Shown here piece after piece: positions 44,784-53,704 of a DNA stretch of 64,000 nucleotides. The DNA comes from Bradyrhizobium betae (GTDB lineage: Bacteria > Pseudomonadota > Alphaproteobacteria > Rhizobiales > Xanthobacteraceae). The stretch's first letter is position 1. Each line of letters opens with the position of its first letter. The stretch lies in assembly GCF_004123905.1 (NCBI RefSeq), contig NZ_MZXW01000054.1, positions 124,001-188,000 of the forward strand, in the 5' to 3' direction. The position numbers and the translations under genes were made by a program. A model generated the notes under the pieces. The model was given only the letters and a program-made list of their open reading frames with translations. It ran no database searches and was not told the DNA's origin.

Positions 44784-45767
44784 ATGGCCTTAAGCGCAAC
44801 TCTTCCGATTCAAGACTCGGCTTCCAATCTGCTTCAGGCGAGCAGCACGGATGTCGATGAGCATTGCGCCACGCTCGGCCGCTGGCGGCTGAGCTATGAC
44901 CAGATCAGCGCAGGCGCCTTTCGAGGCAGCTTTACCCAGCTCTCCTTGCCCCGGCTCGAGGTGTTCCGCGAGATCACCAGCCAGCAGGTGCGCCAATACG
45001 GCCAGCTCGGCCCCGACAGTTTTGGCATCGGCCTGCCCTGGGACGGCGACGGCGAACTCAGCTGCAACGGGACCAGTACCAACGGAGCCCGCGTGCTCGC
45101 CAGCATCGACGCCGAGATCGACATGTGTACGCCAAAGGCCTTCGAGCTGCGCGGCGTCGTTGCCAGCACGGTGTTGATCGCGGAGCTTGCGGCCCGGCTC
45201 GATATCGAGCTGCCGCGCGCCGTCTGGCACCAGTTGCGGGTGATCGAGACGGCGGAAGCGCCGGTCGCGCGGCTGCGCGCCCATCTCGCCGCCATTCACG
45301 AGACCATCGCGACCGCGCCCGAGCGCTTCGACGATCCGATTGCCCGGCAGGCGCTGGAAGACGCCCTCCTCGTCGAGATCATGGATATGCTACCGACGGC
45401 GCGCCCCTGCGATCCCGGCCGCAGCTCGGCGGCGCGCAAGCGCACCGTCGATCGTGCCCGCGAGTTGATGCATGGCAGCGGCGAGCGCGCGCTGTCGCTG
45501 TTGGAGGTCTGCAAGGCGGTCGGCGCGAGCCCGCGCAAGCTCGGCTATTGCTTCCAGGAAGTTTTGGGCACGAGCCCGATGTACTATTGGCGCGCGATGC
45601 GGCTGAACCGGGTGCGGCGCGACCTGAAGCGCGCCGCTGATGCGTCGGTCTACGACGTCGCCGTGCAACACGGCTTCTGGCACTTCAGCCAGTTCTCGCT
45701 CGACTACAAGCGCCACTTCTCCGAGCTGCCCTCGGAGACACTGCGGCGCGCCAGGCTGGTGGCCTGA
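44784..45767 (+). CDS. AraC-family transcriptional regulator
   Basis: The 327-residue protein has a C-terminal AraC HTH pair (ALSLLEVCKAVGASPRKLGYCF, then VYDVAVQHGFWHFSQFSLDYKRHFSELPSE) and an N-terminal effector domain with YDQISAGAFRGSF. This resembles EutR/FeaR-type regulators, which control amine metabolism. It is divergent from the serine hydrolase/amine oxidase operon (177-bp gap), so it is the likely activator. An amine or its aldehyde as inducer is inferred from context. Confidence 0.9.
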   Translation: MALSATLPIQDSASNLLQASSTDVDEHCATLGRWRLSYDQISAGAFRGSFTQLSLPRLEVFREITSQQVRQYGQLGPDSFGIGLPWDGDGELSCNGTSTNGARVLASIDAEIDMCTPKAFELRGVVASTVLIAELAARLDIELPRAVWHQLRVIETAEAPVARLRAHLAAIHETIATAPERFDDPIARQALEDALLVEIMDMLPTARPCDPGRSSAARKRTVDRARELMHGSGERALSLLEVCKAVGASPRKLGYCFQEVLGTSPMYYWRAMRLNRVRRDLKRAADASVYDVAVQHGFWHFSQFSLDYKRHFSELPSETLRRARLVA

Positions 45768-45773
45768 CGCCTA

Positions 45774-46439
45774 TCAGCGATGCCGCAGCCGGCGGTTGAC
45801 CCGGCGTGCCAGATAATCGCCGGCGCTCTGGACGAGCTGGACCAGCGCGATCAGCACGACGACGACGGCGAGCATCATCTCCGGCATGAAGCGCTGATAG
45901 CCGTAGCGGATGCCGAGGTCGCCGAGACCGCCGCCGCCGACCGCGCCGACCATGGCGGAGTAGCCGAGCAGGCTGACCACTGCGAGCGTCAGTGCCAGCA
46001 GCAGGCCCGGCAGCGCCTCGGGTATCAGCACCTTGAACACGATCTGGATCGGGGAGGCCCCGAACGAGGACGCGGTCTCGATCAGGCCGCCGTCGACCTC
46101 GCGGATCGCAGCCTCGACCAGGCGCGCGATGAACGGCGTCGATGCGATCACCAGCGGCACGATCGCTGCCGTCGAGCCGATCGAGGTGCCGGCAATGAGC
46201 CGGGTGAACGGGATGATGGCGACAACCAGGATGATGAAGGGCGTCGAGCGGGTCGCGTTGACGACGATGCCGAGCACGCGATTGACGAGCGGAGCCGCGA
46301 ACAGCTCGCCCTTGCGGCTGGTGGCGAGGAAAACGCCGAGCGGCAGGCCGAAGGCGGTGCCGAGAGCCGCCGCGATGCCGACCATGTACAGGCTCTCGAA
46401 GGTGGCCTGGACGATGAGGTTGATGAGTTCAGGCGACAT
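45774..46439 (-). CDS. metI: Methionine ABC transporter permease
   Basis: The 221-residue protein has five membrane segments and the MetI signature: NATRSTPFIILVVAIIPFTR near residue 80 and the EAA loop with EALPGLLLAL and SAMVGAVGGGGLGDL. It forms the channel for D/L-methionine or related amino acids with MetN. Its start overlaps the metN stop by 11 bp. It is convergent with the AraC gene, and no MetQ binding-protein gene follows. Confidence 0.94.
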   Translation of the reverse strand: MSPELINLIVQATFESLYMVGIAAALGTAFGLPLGVFLATSRKGELFAAPLVNRVLGIVVNATRSTPFIILVVAIIPFTRLIAGTSIGSTAAIVPLVIASTPFIARLVEAAIREVDGGLIETASSFGASPIQIVFKVLIPEALPGLLLALTLAVVSLLGYSAMVGAVGGGGLGDLGIRYGYQRFMPEMMLAVVVVLIALVQLVQSAGDYLARRVNRRLRHR

Positions 46440-47580
46440 AGCCGAGACGCTCCGCCGGGAATTGATATTGAGAGAGCCAGGCGAGCGTGCGCGTCACCGC
46501 GTCCTCGCCGCCGGAAATTCCGAGAGGAATACCGAGCGTCAGCGAGCCCACATGCTGGCCGCCGATCTCGTCGATGCGGGCCGACAGCAGCGATACGTCG
46601 AGGCCGAGTTCGCGGGCGAGCCGCGCCACCAGCGTATCGCCGGCCCCTGCCCCGCGCACCTGAACGCGGATCACGGCCTGCCCGCCCGCAGCAGGCTCCG
46701 CCACGATCCGGCTCGCCAGCGAGACCGGCAGGCTGTCGCCGATCACCTCGGCCAGGAAGGACTGTGTGATCGGATGTTTGGGATGGGTGAAGATGTCGGC
46801 GACGTGGCCGCTCTCGACGACATGGCCGGCGTCGAGCACCACGACTTCCCTGGCGAGCTGACGCACCACGGACATTTCGTGGGTAATCAGCACGATGGTG
46901 ACGCCCAATTCGCGGTTGATGTTGGCGAGCAGATCGAGGATGGCGCGCGTGGTCTGCGGATCGAGCGCGGAGGTCGCTTCGTCCGACAAGAGCACGTCCG
47001 GTCGCGTCGCCAGCGCGCGGGCGATGCCGACGCGCTGCTTCTGGCCGCCTGATAGTTCTGATGGATAGCGGTCGTGCTTGTCGGCGATGCCGACCAGCGC
47101 GAGCAGCTCGGCGACACGGGCCTTGATGTCGGCTTTGGCCCAGCCGGCGATCTCGAGTGGCAGCGCGATGTTGTCGGCGGCGGTTCGCGACGACAGCAGG
47201 TTGAAATGCTGGAAGATCATCCCGATCGAGCGCTGCGCCAGCCGCAGCTCGCGGCCTGCGAGCGCGGAGATGTCCCTGTTATCGACGATGACGCGTCCGG
47301 TGGTCGGCTTCTCCAGCCCGTTGATCAGGCGAACCAGGCTCGACTTGCCCGCGCCGGAGCGGCCGATCACGCCGGTGATGGAGCCGCGCGGAATGGCGAA
47401 GTCGATATTCTCGAGCGCGTTGACGCCGGGCTTGCCGCGATAGGCCGGATAGGTTTTTGAGATGGCTTCGAAGCGGACCATCGCGTCCGACGCAGTCGCG
47501 GCAGGTGAAATCGCTTCGGGCGGCGCGATCGGCTGTCCGATGGCAAGCGATTGGTGGGCGTTCATTGAGAGGGCTTTCAT
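46429..47580 (-). CDS. metN: Methionine ABC transporter ATP-binding protein
   Basis: The 383-residue ATPase has Walker A GRSGAGKSS, the Q-loop, signature LSGGQKQRVGIARAL, Walker B VLLSDEATSALD and H-loop ITHEMSVV. The C-terminal ~90 residues look like the NIL/ACT regulatory domain of MetN (VQVRGAGAGDTLVARLARE). The start is ATG 47580, with ATG 47565 as an alternative; the frame remains open to 47607. About 40 residues precede the ABC domain, longer than usual. Confidence 0.92.
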   Translation of the reverse strand: MKALSMNAHQSLAIGQPIAPPEAISPAATASDAMVRFEAISKTYPAYRGKPGVNALENIDFAIPRGSITGVIGRSGAGKSSLVRLINGLEKPTTGRVIVDNRDISALAGRELRLAQRSIGMIFQHFNLLSSRTAADNIALPLEIAGWAKADIKARVAELLALVGIADKHDRYPSELSGGQKQRVGIARALATRPDVLLSDEATSALDPQTTRAILDLLANINRELGVTIVLITHEMSVVRQLAREVVVLDAGHVVESGHVADIFTHPKHPITQSFLAEVIGDSLPVSLASRIVAEPAAGGQAVIRVQVRGAGAGDTLVARLARELGLDVSLLSARIDEIGGQHVGSLTLGIPLGISGGEDAVTRTLAWLSQYQFPAERLGYVA

Positions 47581-47818
47581 GCACAATAGTTCTCTCGCCC
47601 GCCCCAAAAGGCAAACGAGAGCCGGGTCGCATCAGCGACTGGAGGCGGGGCAGCAACAAATCGCCTCGGAGGGCACCGCGCTGCACCGCAGCACGCACCA
47701 TCGCCTTTTCCAGTCTTTGTTGCAATTTCAGATATTTGCGAGGGGATGGACGAAGTTTCTCCAATCCCTCGCGAGAGAAGAATATTCCTTCGCCGGGGCT
47801 ATCAGCCTCCGCCGAGGC

Positions 47819-49294
47819 TCACCGTGCCATCTGCAACCAGGGCAGCACGATCAGCAGCAATCCGGCGAAATAGAGCAGCCCGAACAGCAGCCCAAAGCCC
47901 CAGAACTGGCCCTTCCCGATATAGCCGCTGCCAAAATACATCGGCGCGGGCCCCGTCGCGTAAGGCGAGATCACGCCCATTAGGCCGAGCGAATACATGC
48001 AAAGCATCGCGAGCGTGGTGACCGGCAGGCCGGGGATTCCGGAACCGACCGCGAGCACGACAGGCAGCACGGCCGCGGCGTGCGAGGTGATGCTCGAGAA
48101 GAAATAGTGGATCCAGAAGAATAGCGCGACCAGCAGGATCATCGCGGTGGACGGCGACAGCCCCGCGAGCGGCTTGGCGTATTCGGTCGCGAACCATTTG
48201 ATGAAGCCGATCTCGTTGAGGCCGGAGGCCAGCGTCAAGAGCGAGGTGAAATAGAAGAACACCTCCCAGGCGCTCTTCTCGCTGACGATGTCGGCGAACT
48301 CGATCACGCCGGTGACCAGCATCAGCGAGATCACGATGAAGACGACGGTCGTGGCGTTGACGAAGTTGGAGCCGAGCACGGGCACGTGGATGTCCGGGCT
48401 CGAGCCCGCGATCCACAGGAACATCGCGAGGATGATCAGCGCCAGCATGATCCACTCGTTGCGCGACATCGGGCCCATCTCTGCGAGCTCTTTCGCCGCC
48501 CATTCCGAGATCTCGGGGCTGCGCTTCACCTCGGGACGGCACACCGCATAGCTGAGCAGCGGCACGATGATCATCAGCAGGATGCCGAGCGGTGCAAAAC
48601 CCATGAACCACTGCGCCCAGCTGACCTCGACGCCGGCGGTCTTCTTGGCAATCGCCAGCGCCGCCGCATTGGGCGCGAGCGCGGTGAAGAACAGCGAGCT
48701 GGTGATGGCAGTGGCCGCGAACGCGGTCCACATCACATAGGTGCCGATCTTGCCGGCGGTCGGCCCGGGCTCGGAGCCATAGATGCGCGGGATGTTGGAG
48801 ATGATGGGATAGACGATGCCGCCGCTGCGGGCGGTGTTGGAGGGCGTTGCGGGGGCGAGCAGGAAGTCCGACATCGCGACCGCATAGCCGAGGCCGAGCG
48901 TGTTGCTGCCGAGCCGTCGCACAAGCACCAGCGCGATGCGCCGGCCGAGCTGGCTCTTGCGATAGCCGATCGAGAACACGAAGGCGCCGACGATCAGCCA
49001 GACCGTGCTTTCGGCAAAGCCTCCCAGCATCCAGCGCAGCGATTTGCCGGGATCGGGGTCGATATAGCCGGCGACGCCGGCGACCGTGAGGCCGATGAAG
49101 CCGACCGCGCCGACCGGCATCGATTCCAGGATGAGCCCGGTGATAACGGCCGCGAACACGGCAAAATAGTGCCACTGATTGACGTTGAGCCCTGTGGGCA
49201 CCGGCCACAGATAGATCGCCAGCCACACCACGAGTGGCGCGATCAGCTTCCAGCGAAACCCTTTTGCCTCCGGCGCCTGCGAACTCGTGGCCAT
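47819..49294 (-). CDS. DASS-family dicarboxylate/anion transporter
   Basis: The 491-residue membrane protein has ~12 helices and the SLC13/DASS substrate motifs: SNTARSGG near residue 150 and SITSHAAA near 410, plus an early GFAESTVWLIVGAF. The CitT/2-oxoglutarate-malate translocator branch fits best. It imports or exchanges di- or tricarboxylates. It lies upstream of metN on the same strand with a 238-bp gap, so it is probably a separate transcription unit. Confidence 0.92.
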   Translation of the reverse strand: MATSSQAPEAKGFRWKLIAPLVVWLAIYLWPVPTGLNVNQWHYFAVFAAVITGLILESMPVGAVGFIGLTVAGVAGYIDPDPGKSLRWMLGGFAESTVWLIVGAFVFSIGYRKSQLGRRIALVLVRRLGSNTLGLGYAVAMSDFLLAPATPSNTARSGGIVYPIISNIPRIYGSEPGPTAGKIGTYVMWTAFAATAITSSLFFTALAPNAAALAIAKKTAGVEVSWAQWFMGFAPLGILLMIIVPLLSYAVCRPEVKRSPEISEWAAKELAEMGPMSRNEWIMLALIILAMFLWIAGSSPDIHVPVLGSNFVNATTVVFIVISLMLVTGVIEFADIVSEKSAWEVFFYFTSLLTLASGLNEIGFIKWFATEYAKPLAGLSPSTAMILLVALFFWIHYFFSSITSHAAAVLPVVLAVGSGIPGLPVTTLAMLCMYSLGLMGVISPYATGPAPMYFGSGYIGKGQFWGFGLLFGLLYFAGLLLIVLPWLQMAR

Positions 49295-49431
49295 GGGCCC
49301 TCCCCCTCGATTGTCATCGCATCATGCCGCCCGTTGGCCGGGCCGTTCTTGTCCCTGCGCGGCGTATACGGACTGTGTGCGGCCTGATCAATGGCCGGTT
49401 CTGTTGCCCGGTGCCAGAGGTTCCGTGGTGC

Positions 49432-50190
49432 TCACAAATGCCCGGTGCGCCGGTGTTCCGGCTCGCCGCCGTCGACCGGAAAGCGAATGGTGGTGCCGAT
49501 GGTGATCCAGTTGGCATTCTCGCCGGTGATGTTACGGCCATAGATCACGTCGACGGAAAAGATCTCGTTCGGGCGGTAGCGCACGCCGGTCTGGAAACGC
49601 GGCTGCACGACGCTTGCGATCTCGGCGGCGCCGGCCTGCCCATAGGTCTCGATCGTCCATTGCAGGGTGTCGGTGAACTTCCAGTCGAGGCCGATGCCGT
49701 AGGTCAGATAGTGACGGTCCACCGTGCGATCCCAGAGCCAGCCGCCATTGACGTTGATGCGCATGGTCTCGGACAGGCGGAAGGTCGCGGGGATGACGGC
49801 AAAGGCGGTCAGCGCCTCGCCGGTGGCCGCATCGAAGGAGCCACCGCCATAGGCAGACAATCCCCATCGGCCGATGCCGGTCGGGATAAAATTCGTCTTG
49901 GCTTTGGGAGCAATGATCGTGCTCCAGTCGCCATCGCTCCTCGCACGGATGGTCTGCAAGCTCAGCTCGATCGGCCTGAAGGGATCGACGACGCAGGAGG
50001 GATTGGCGACCGCCAAGAAATCGGTGTTGGAAGCAGCCGACATCCAGCTTTCGACCTTGCAGGAGCCGACCTCGGAGATATCGGCGGCATCCACCGCATA
50101 GGCGCCATTCGCGGCGTGCGCATCCTGCGCCGCGAACGCGACAAGGGCCGCGATTGCGGCGGTTATTCCGGTTTGTTTGGCCCAACCCAT
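49432..50190 (-). CDS. Predicted outer-membrane beta-barrel-like protein of unknown function
   Basis: I do not recognise a named family for this 252-residue protein. It has a signal peptide (GITAAIAALVAFAAQDAHA, cleaved before ANG). The mature part has alternating strands with aromatic residues (RWGLSAYGGGSF, MRINVNGGWLWD, LTYGIGLDWKF, RFQTGVRYRP, FSVDVIYGRN), as in outer-membrane barrels. The last ~15 residues are polar. It is divergent from the nitrile hydratase genes with only 62 bp between them. Confidence 0.72.
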   Translation of the reverse strand: MGWAKQTGITAAIAALVAFAAQDAHAANGAYAVDAADISEVGSCKVESWMSAASNTDFLAVANPSCVVDPFRPIELSLQTIRARSDGDWSTIIAPKAKTNFIPTGIGRWGLSAYGGGSFDAATGEALTAFAVIPATFRLSETMRINVNGGWLWDRTVDRHYLTYGIGLDWKFTDTLQWTIETYGQAGAAEIASVVQPRFQTGVRYRPNEIFSVDVIYGRNITGENANWITIGTTIRFPVDGGEPEHRRTGHL

Positions 50191-50252
50191 GGTGCGATGT
50201 TAGCAGAGTCTTCGCCTCGACAAGGCCCGGATTCTGGGACTATCCTCAAGGC

Positions 50253-50879
50253 ATGAGTGAACATCATCACGACCACGATCACGACCATTCCGAGCTTTCG
50301 GAGACTGAGCTGCGCGTGCGCGCGCTCGAGACGATCTTGACCGAAAAAGGCTATGTCGAGCCGGCCGCACTGGATGCCATCATCCAGGCCTATGAGACCA
50401 AAATCGGCCCGCACAACGGCGCGCGCGTCGTCGCGAAGGCCTGGACCGATCCGGCGTTCAAGCAGGCACTGCTGGAGGATGGCTCCAAGGCGATCGGCAC
50501 GCTCGGCCATGTCAGCCGCGTCGGCGACCATCTCGTCGTGATCGAGAACACGCCCGCGCGCCACAACATGGTCGTGTGCACGCTGTGCTCCTGCTACCCC
50601 TGGGAGATGCTGGGCCTGCCGCCGGTCTGGTACAAGGCCGCGCCCTATCGCTCGCGCGCGGTCAAGGATCCGCGCGGCGTGCTCGCCGATTTCGACGTCA
50701 CGCTGCCCAAGGACATGGAGATCCGTGTCTGGGATTCCACCGCCGAGACGCGCTTTCTGGTGCTGCCGATGCGGCCCGCGGGCACCGAAGGCTGGAGCGA
50801 GGAGCAGCTTGCGGAGCTCGTCACGCGCGATTCCATGATCGGGACCGGCTTTGCCAAGACGCCGGGAGCGCCGTCGTGA
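50253..50879 (+). CDS. nthA: Cobalt-type nitrile hydratase, alpha subunit
   Basis: The 208-residue subunit has the metal claw VCTLCSC (Cys109, Cys112, Ser113, Cys114), the cobalt-type form; iron enzymes have VCSLCSC. The alpha/beta heteromer hydrates nitriles to amides. The N-terminus is unusually His/Asp-rich (EHHHDHDHDHSE, residues 3-14), which may bind metal. The ATG at 50253 follows CTCAAGG. Its stop overlaps the beta-subunit GTG (GTGA). Confidence 0.95.
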   Translation: MSEHHHDHDHDHSELSETELRVRALETILTEKGYVEPAALDAIIQAYETKIGPHNGARVVAKAWTDPAFKQALLEDGSKAIGTLGHVSRVGDHLVVIENTPARHNMVVCTLCSCYPWEMLGLPPVWYKAAPYRSRAVKDPRGVLADFDVTLPKDMEIRVWDSTAETRFLVLPMRPAGTEGWSEEQLAELVTRDSMIGTGFAKTPGAPS

Positions 50880-51535
50880 ACGGTGTCCACGACATGGGCG
50901 GCATGGACGGGTTCGGCAAGGTCGAAGCCGAGCCGAACGAGCCGGTGTTCCACGCGGCGTGGGAATCCCGCGTGCTGGCGATGGTGCGCGCGATGGGCGC
51001 GGCCGGCGCCTTCAACATCGACACCTCGCGCTTCTATCGCGAGACGATCCCGCCGCACGTTTATCTCTCGAGCTCCTACTACAAGAAATGGTTTCTCGGG
51101 CTCGAGGAGATGCTGATCGAGAAGGGCTACCTCACAAGGGAGGAAGTCGCCGCCGGCCATGCGATGCAGCCGGGCAAGGCGCTCAAGCACGGCAAATTCG
51201 ATGTCACCCAGGTCGAGCGCATCATGGTGCGCGGCAAGTTCGGCCGCCCTGCCCCGGCGGCTGCAAGATTCAACATCGGCGATCGGGTGCGTGCCAAGAA
51301 CATTCATCCGACGACACATACAAGGTTGCCGCGGTATGTGCGCGGTCATGTCGGTGTCGTCGAGCTGAACCATGGCTGCCACGTGTTTCCGGATTCGGCG
51401 GCGATGGAGCTCGGCGAGAATCCGCAATGGCTCTACACGGTCGTGTTCGAAGCCAGCGATCTCTGGGGCGCCGACGGCGATTCGACCTCGAAGGTCTCGA
51501 TCGACGCGTTCGAGCCCTATCTGGACCCGGCGTGA
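50876..51535 (+). CDS. nthB: Nitrile hydratase, beta subunit
   Basis: The 219-residue subunit starts at GTG 50876 with the family start MNGVHDMGGMDGFG. It has FHAAWESRVLAM, ETIPPHVYLSSSYYKKW and the C-terminal SH3-like barrel (FNIGDRVRAKN ... RLPRYVRGHVG), ending in VSIDAFEPYL. It overlaps the alpha gene by four bases and the accessory gene by one, so the three are coupled. Confidence 0.95.
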   Translation: MNGVHDMGGMDGFGKVEAEPNEPVFHAAWESRVLAMVRAMGAAGAFNIDTSRFYRETIPPHVYLSSSYYKKWFLGLEEMLIEKGYLTREEVAAGHAMQPGKALKHGKFDVTQVERIMVRGKFGRPAPAAARFNIGDRVRAKNIHPTTHTRLPRYVRGHVGVVELNHGCHVFPDSAAMELGENPQWLYTVVFEASDLWGADGDSTSKVSIDAFEPYLDPA

Positions 51536-51912
51536 TGAGCGGCACGGCTGCGGCGGCTGCAACAGCCGCCATTCCAAGCATTCCGCGCGATGAAGAAGGC
51601 CCGGTGTTCCGTGCGCCCTGGGAGGCGCATGCGTTTGCGATGGCATTGACGCTGCATGACCGCGGCGTATTCACCTGGCCCGAATGGGCCGCAGCCCTGG
51701 CCTCCGAGATCAAGCGCGCGCAGGCCGCCGGCGATCCTGATACGGGCGAGACGTATTACCTGCATTGGCTGGCCACGCTGGAGGGACTGGTCGCGCGCAA
51801 GGGCGTGGCGTCATTGGAGACGTTGCATCGTTATCGTGATGCCTGGGATCACGCTGCGGATAGGACGCCACATGGCGAGCCGATCGAGCTGCGGGACGAG
51901 GATTTTCGGTAA
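51535..51912 (+). CDS. Nitrile hydratase accessory (activator) protein
   Basis: The 125-residue protein has the family pattern FRAPWEAHAFAMALTLHDRGVFTWPEW and TYYLHWLATLEGLVARKG, like the beta-subunit N-domain. Such P14K-type proteins carry cobalt into the alpha subunit of Co-type enzymes. It starts at ATG 51535 (TGATG overlap with nthB). No amidase or cobalt permease gene follows; a repeat element and queC come next. Confidence 0.92.
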   Translation: MSGTAAAAATAAIPSIPRDEEGPVFRAPWEAHAFAMALTLHDRGVFTWPEWAAALASEIKRAQAAGDPDTGETYYLHWLATLEGLVARKGVASLETLHRYRDAWDHAADRTPHGEPIELRDEDFR

Positions 51913-51928
51913 GTCGCCTCCACATACT

Positions 51929-52017
51929 CCGTCATTGCGAGCGCAGCGAAGCAATCCATACTGTTTCTGCGGAGGTAGTCTGGATTGCTTCGTCGCAAGA
52001 GCTCCTCGCAATGACGG
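51929..52017. repeat. Palindromic intergenic repeat element
   Basis: Two imperfect inverted arms (starting CCGTCATTGCGAGCGCAGCG and ending CTCCTCGCAATGACGG) flank a short core; GAAGCAATCCA pairs with TGGATTGCTTC. About 89 bp. Elements of this kind are scattered in intergenic regions of Bradyrhizobium and relatives. It lies between the convergent nitrile hydratase operon and queC, where it may act as a transcript end structure. Confidence 0.8.
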
Positions 52018-52031
52018 CAGTGGGCGTAGCG

Positions 52032-52745
52032 CTACCTCGCCGCCACATACTCCCGCCACCCCTTCGCCCGCAGGCTGCACGCCGGGCACTCGCCGCAGCC
52101 ATAACCCCAATCATGCTGCGCGCCGCGTTCGCCGAGATAGCAGGTGTGGGAGTGCTCGCGGATGAGATCGACCAGCCCGTCGCCGCCGAGGTCGTGCGCG
52201 AGCTTCCACGTCGCGGCCTTGTCGATCCACATCAACGGCGTGTGCAGCTCGAATTGTCGGGCCATGCCGAGCGAGAGCGCGGCCTGCATGGCGCGGATGG
52301 TGTCGTCGCGGCAATCGGGATAGCCGGAATAGTCGGTCTCGCACATGCCGCCGACGATGTGGGTGATGCCACGCCGGTAGGCCAGCGCCGCAGCAAACGT
52401 CAAAAACACCAAATTGCGGCCGGGCACAAACGTATTGGGCAACCCGTCGGCGCCCATCGCGATCGCGACGTCGCGCGTCAGCGCCGTCTCGGACACGGCG
52501 GCGAGCGTCGGGATCGACAGCGTATGGCTCTCGCCGAGTTTGGTGGCCCAATCCGCGTGCAACCCCTTGATGCCGTCGACCAGCCGGTCGCGGCAGTCGA
52601 GCTCGACGGCGTGACGCTGGCCGTAGTCGAACCCCAGCGTCTCGACGCGCGCGAAGCGGCTGAGCGCCCAGGCGAGGCAGGTGGTGGAATCCTGGCCGCC
52701 GGAGAACAGCACCAGCGCGGTTTGTGATGAAAATGCGTCACTCAT
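52032..52745 (-). CDS. queC: 7-cyano-7-deazaguanine synthase
   Basis: The 237-residue enzyme has the PP-loop LVLFSGGQDSTTC and a C-terminal four-Cys zinc site (TCY..., then CGECPAC). It converts carboxy-deazaguanine to preQ0 in queuosine synthesis. The ATG at 52745 gives the family start; the frame is open upstream but that part overlaps mazG. No other que gene is in the window. Confidence 0.95.
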   Translation of the reverse strand: MSDAFSSQTALVLFSGGQDSTTCLAWALSRFARVETLGFDYGQRHAVELDCRDRLVDGIKGLHADWATKLGESHTLSIPTLAAVSETALTRDVAIAMGADGLPNTFVPGRNLVFLTFAAALAYRRGITHIVGGMCETDYSGYPDCRDDTIRAMQAALSLGMARQFELHTPLMWIDKAATWKLAHDLGGDGLVDLIREHSHTCYLGERGAQHDWGYGCGECPACSLRAKGWREYVAAR

Positions 52746-52796
52746 GGCCCGCGCTTTAGCACTGTGGAACGTATCAGCCAATCGGTGGAAATCGGC

Positions 52797-52824
52797 CCGT
52801 TCCAGCGCTCCCCGCTGGGAACGG
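52797..52824. other. Hairpin between queC and mazG
   Basis: CCGTTCCAGCG and CGCTGGGAACGG form an 11-bp stem with one bulge and a 5-base loop, in the gap between divergent queC and mazG, 48 bp before the mazG start. It could be a leader structure. No T-tract of note follows, so a terminator is unlikely. The role is unknown. Confidence 0.3.
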
Positions 52825-52871
52825 CGGCCCGCTTTTGGCATAAGGTTTGGGACCCAGGAGACTGCCCCGCA

Positions 52872-53690
52872 ATGACCCCTTCCCGCGACATTTCCCGCCT
52901 GATCGAGATCATGGCGGCGCTGCGCACGCCGGTGACTGGCTGCCCCTGGGACCTCGAGCAGAATTTCGCGACCATCGCGCCCTATACGATCGAGGAAGCC
53001 CATGAGGTGGTCGACGCCATTGACCGCGGCGATCTCGATGATCTCAGAGAAGAGCTTGGCGACCTCCTGTTGCAGGTCGTGTTCCATGCCCAGATGGCGT
53101 CAGAGCAGAACGCGTTCGCCTTCGGCGACGTGGTCGAGGCCATCACCCGCAAGATGATCCGGCGCCATCCCCATGTCTTCGCCGACAAGGACGGCAATCT
53201 CACCCCACATCACGTCAAGGAAGTCTGGGACCGCATCAAGGCCGAGGAGAAAGCCGAGCGCGCCGCACGCCGGCCGCCGGAGGCAACCCCGTCGCACAAA
53301 TCGCTGCTGTCGGGCGTGAAGGCCGGCCAACCGGCGCTGACGCGCGCCCTGGAGCTGCAGCGCAAGGCTTCCACCGTCGGCTTCGACTGGAACGACCCGC
53401 GCGCGGTGCTGCAGAAGATCCGCGAGGAAGCTGACGAGATCGAAGCCGCGCTCGATCGCAATGACAAACGTGAGATCGCGGAAGAGACCGGCGATCTGAT
53501 GTTTGCGCTGGTCAACCTCGCACGGCATGTCGGCGCCGATCCGGAAGCCGCCCTGCGTGCGACGAATGCGAAGTTCGAGCGGCGGTTTGCCTATATCGAG
53601 CGGTCGCTGGCGGCGCAGGGACGCTCTCTTGAGGACGCGTCGCTTGCGGAGATGGATGCGCTGTGGAATGCGGCCAAGACGGCCACCTGA
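52872..53690 (+). CDS. mazG: Nucleoside triphosphate pyrophosphohydrolase
   Basis: The 272-residue protein has two MazG repeats: GCPWDLEQNFATIAPYTIEEA ... LREELGDLLLQVVFHAQ and VGFDWNDPRAVLQKIREEADE ... EETGDLMFALVNLARH, each with the EExxE/ExxD metal residues. It hydrolyses NTPs to NMP and pyrophosphate. The ATG 52872 lies after AGGAGA at 11 bp; the longer upstream frame has no family sequence. mazG near hfq-hflX is usual in this order. Confidence 0.95.
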   Translation: MTPSRDISRLIEIMAALRTPVTGCPWDLEQNFATIAPYTIEEAHEVVDAIDRGDLDDLREELGDLLLQVVFHAQMASEQNAFAFGDVVEAITRKMIRRHPHVFADKDGNLTPHHVKEVWDRIKAEEKAERAARRPPEATPSHKSLLSGVKAGQPALTRALELQRKASTVGFDWNDPRAVLQKIREEADEIEAALDRNDKREIAEETGDLMFALVNLARHVGADPEAALRATNAKFERRFAYIERSLAAQGRSLEDASLAEMDALWNAAKTAT

Positions 53691-53704
53691 TACGAGGGCG
53701 CTCC

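Noticed and set aside
47581..47818. SAM-type riboswitch upstream of metN
   Set aside because: The leader has small hairpins but I could not match a SAM-II or other consensus with confidence.
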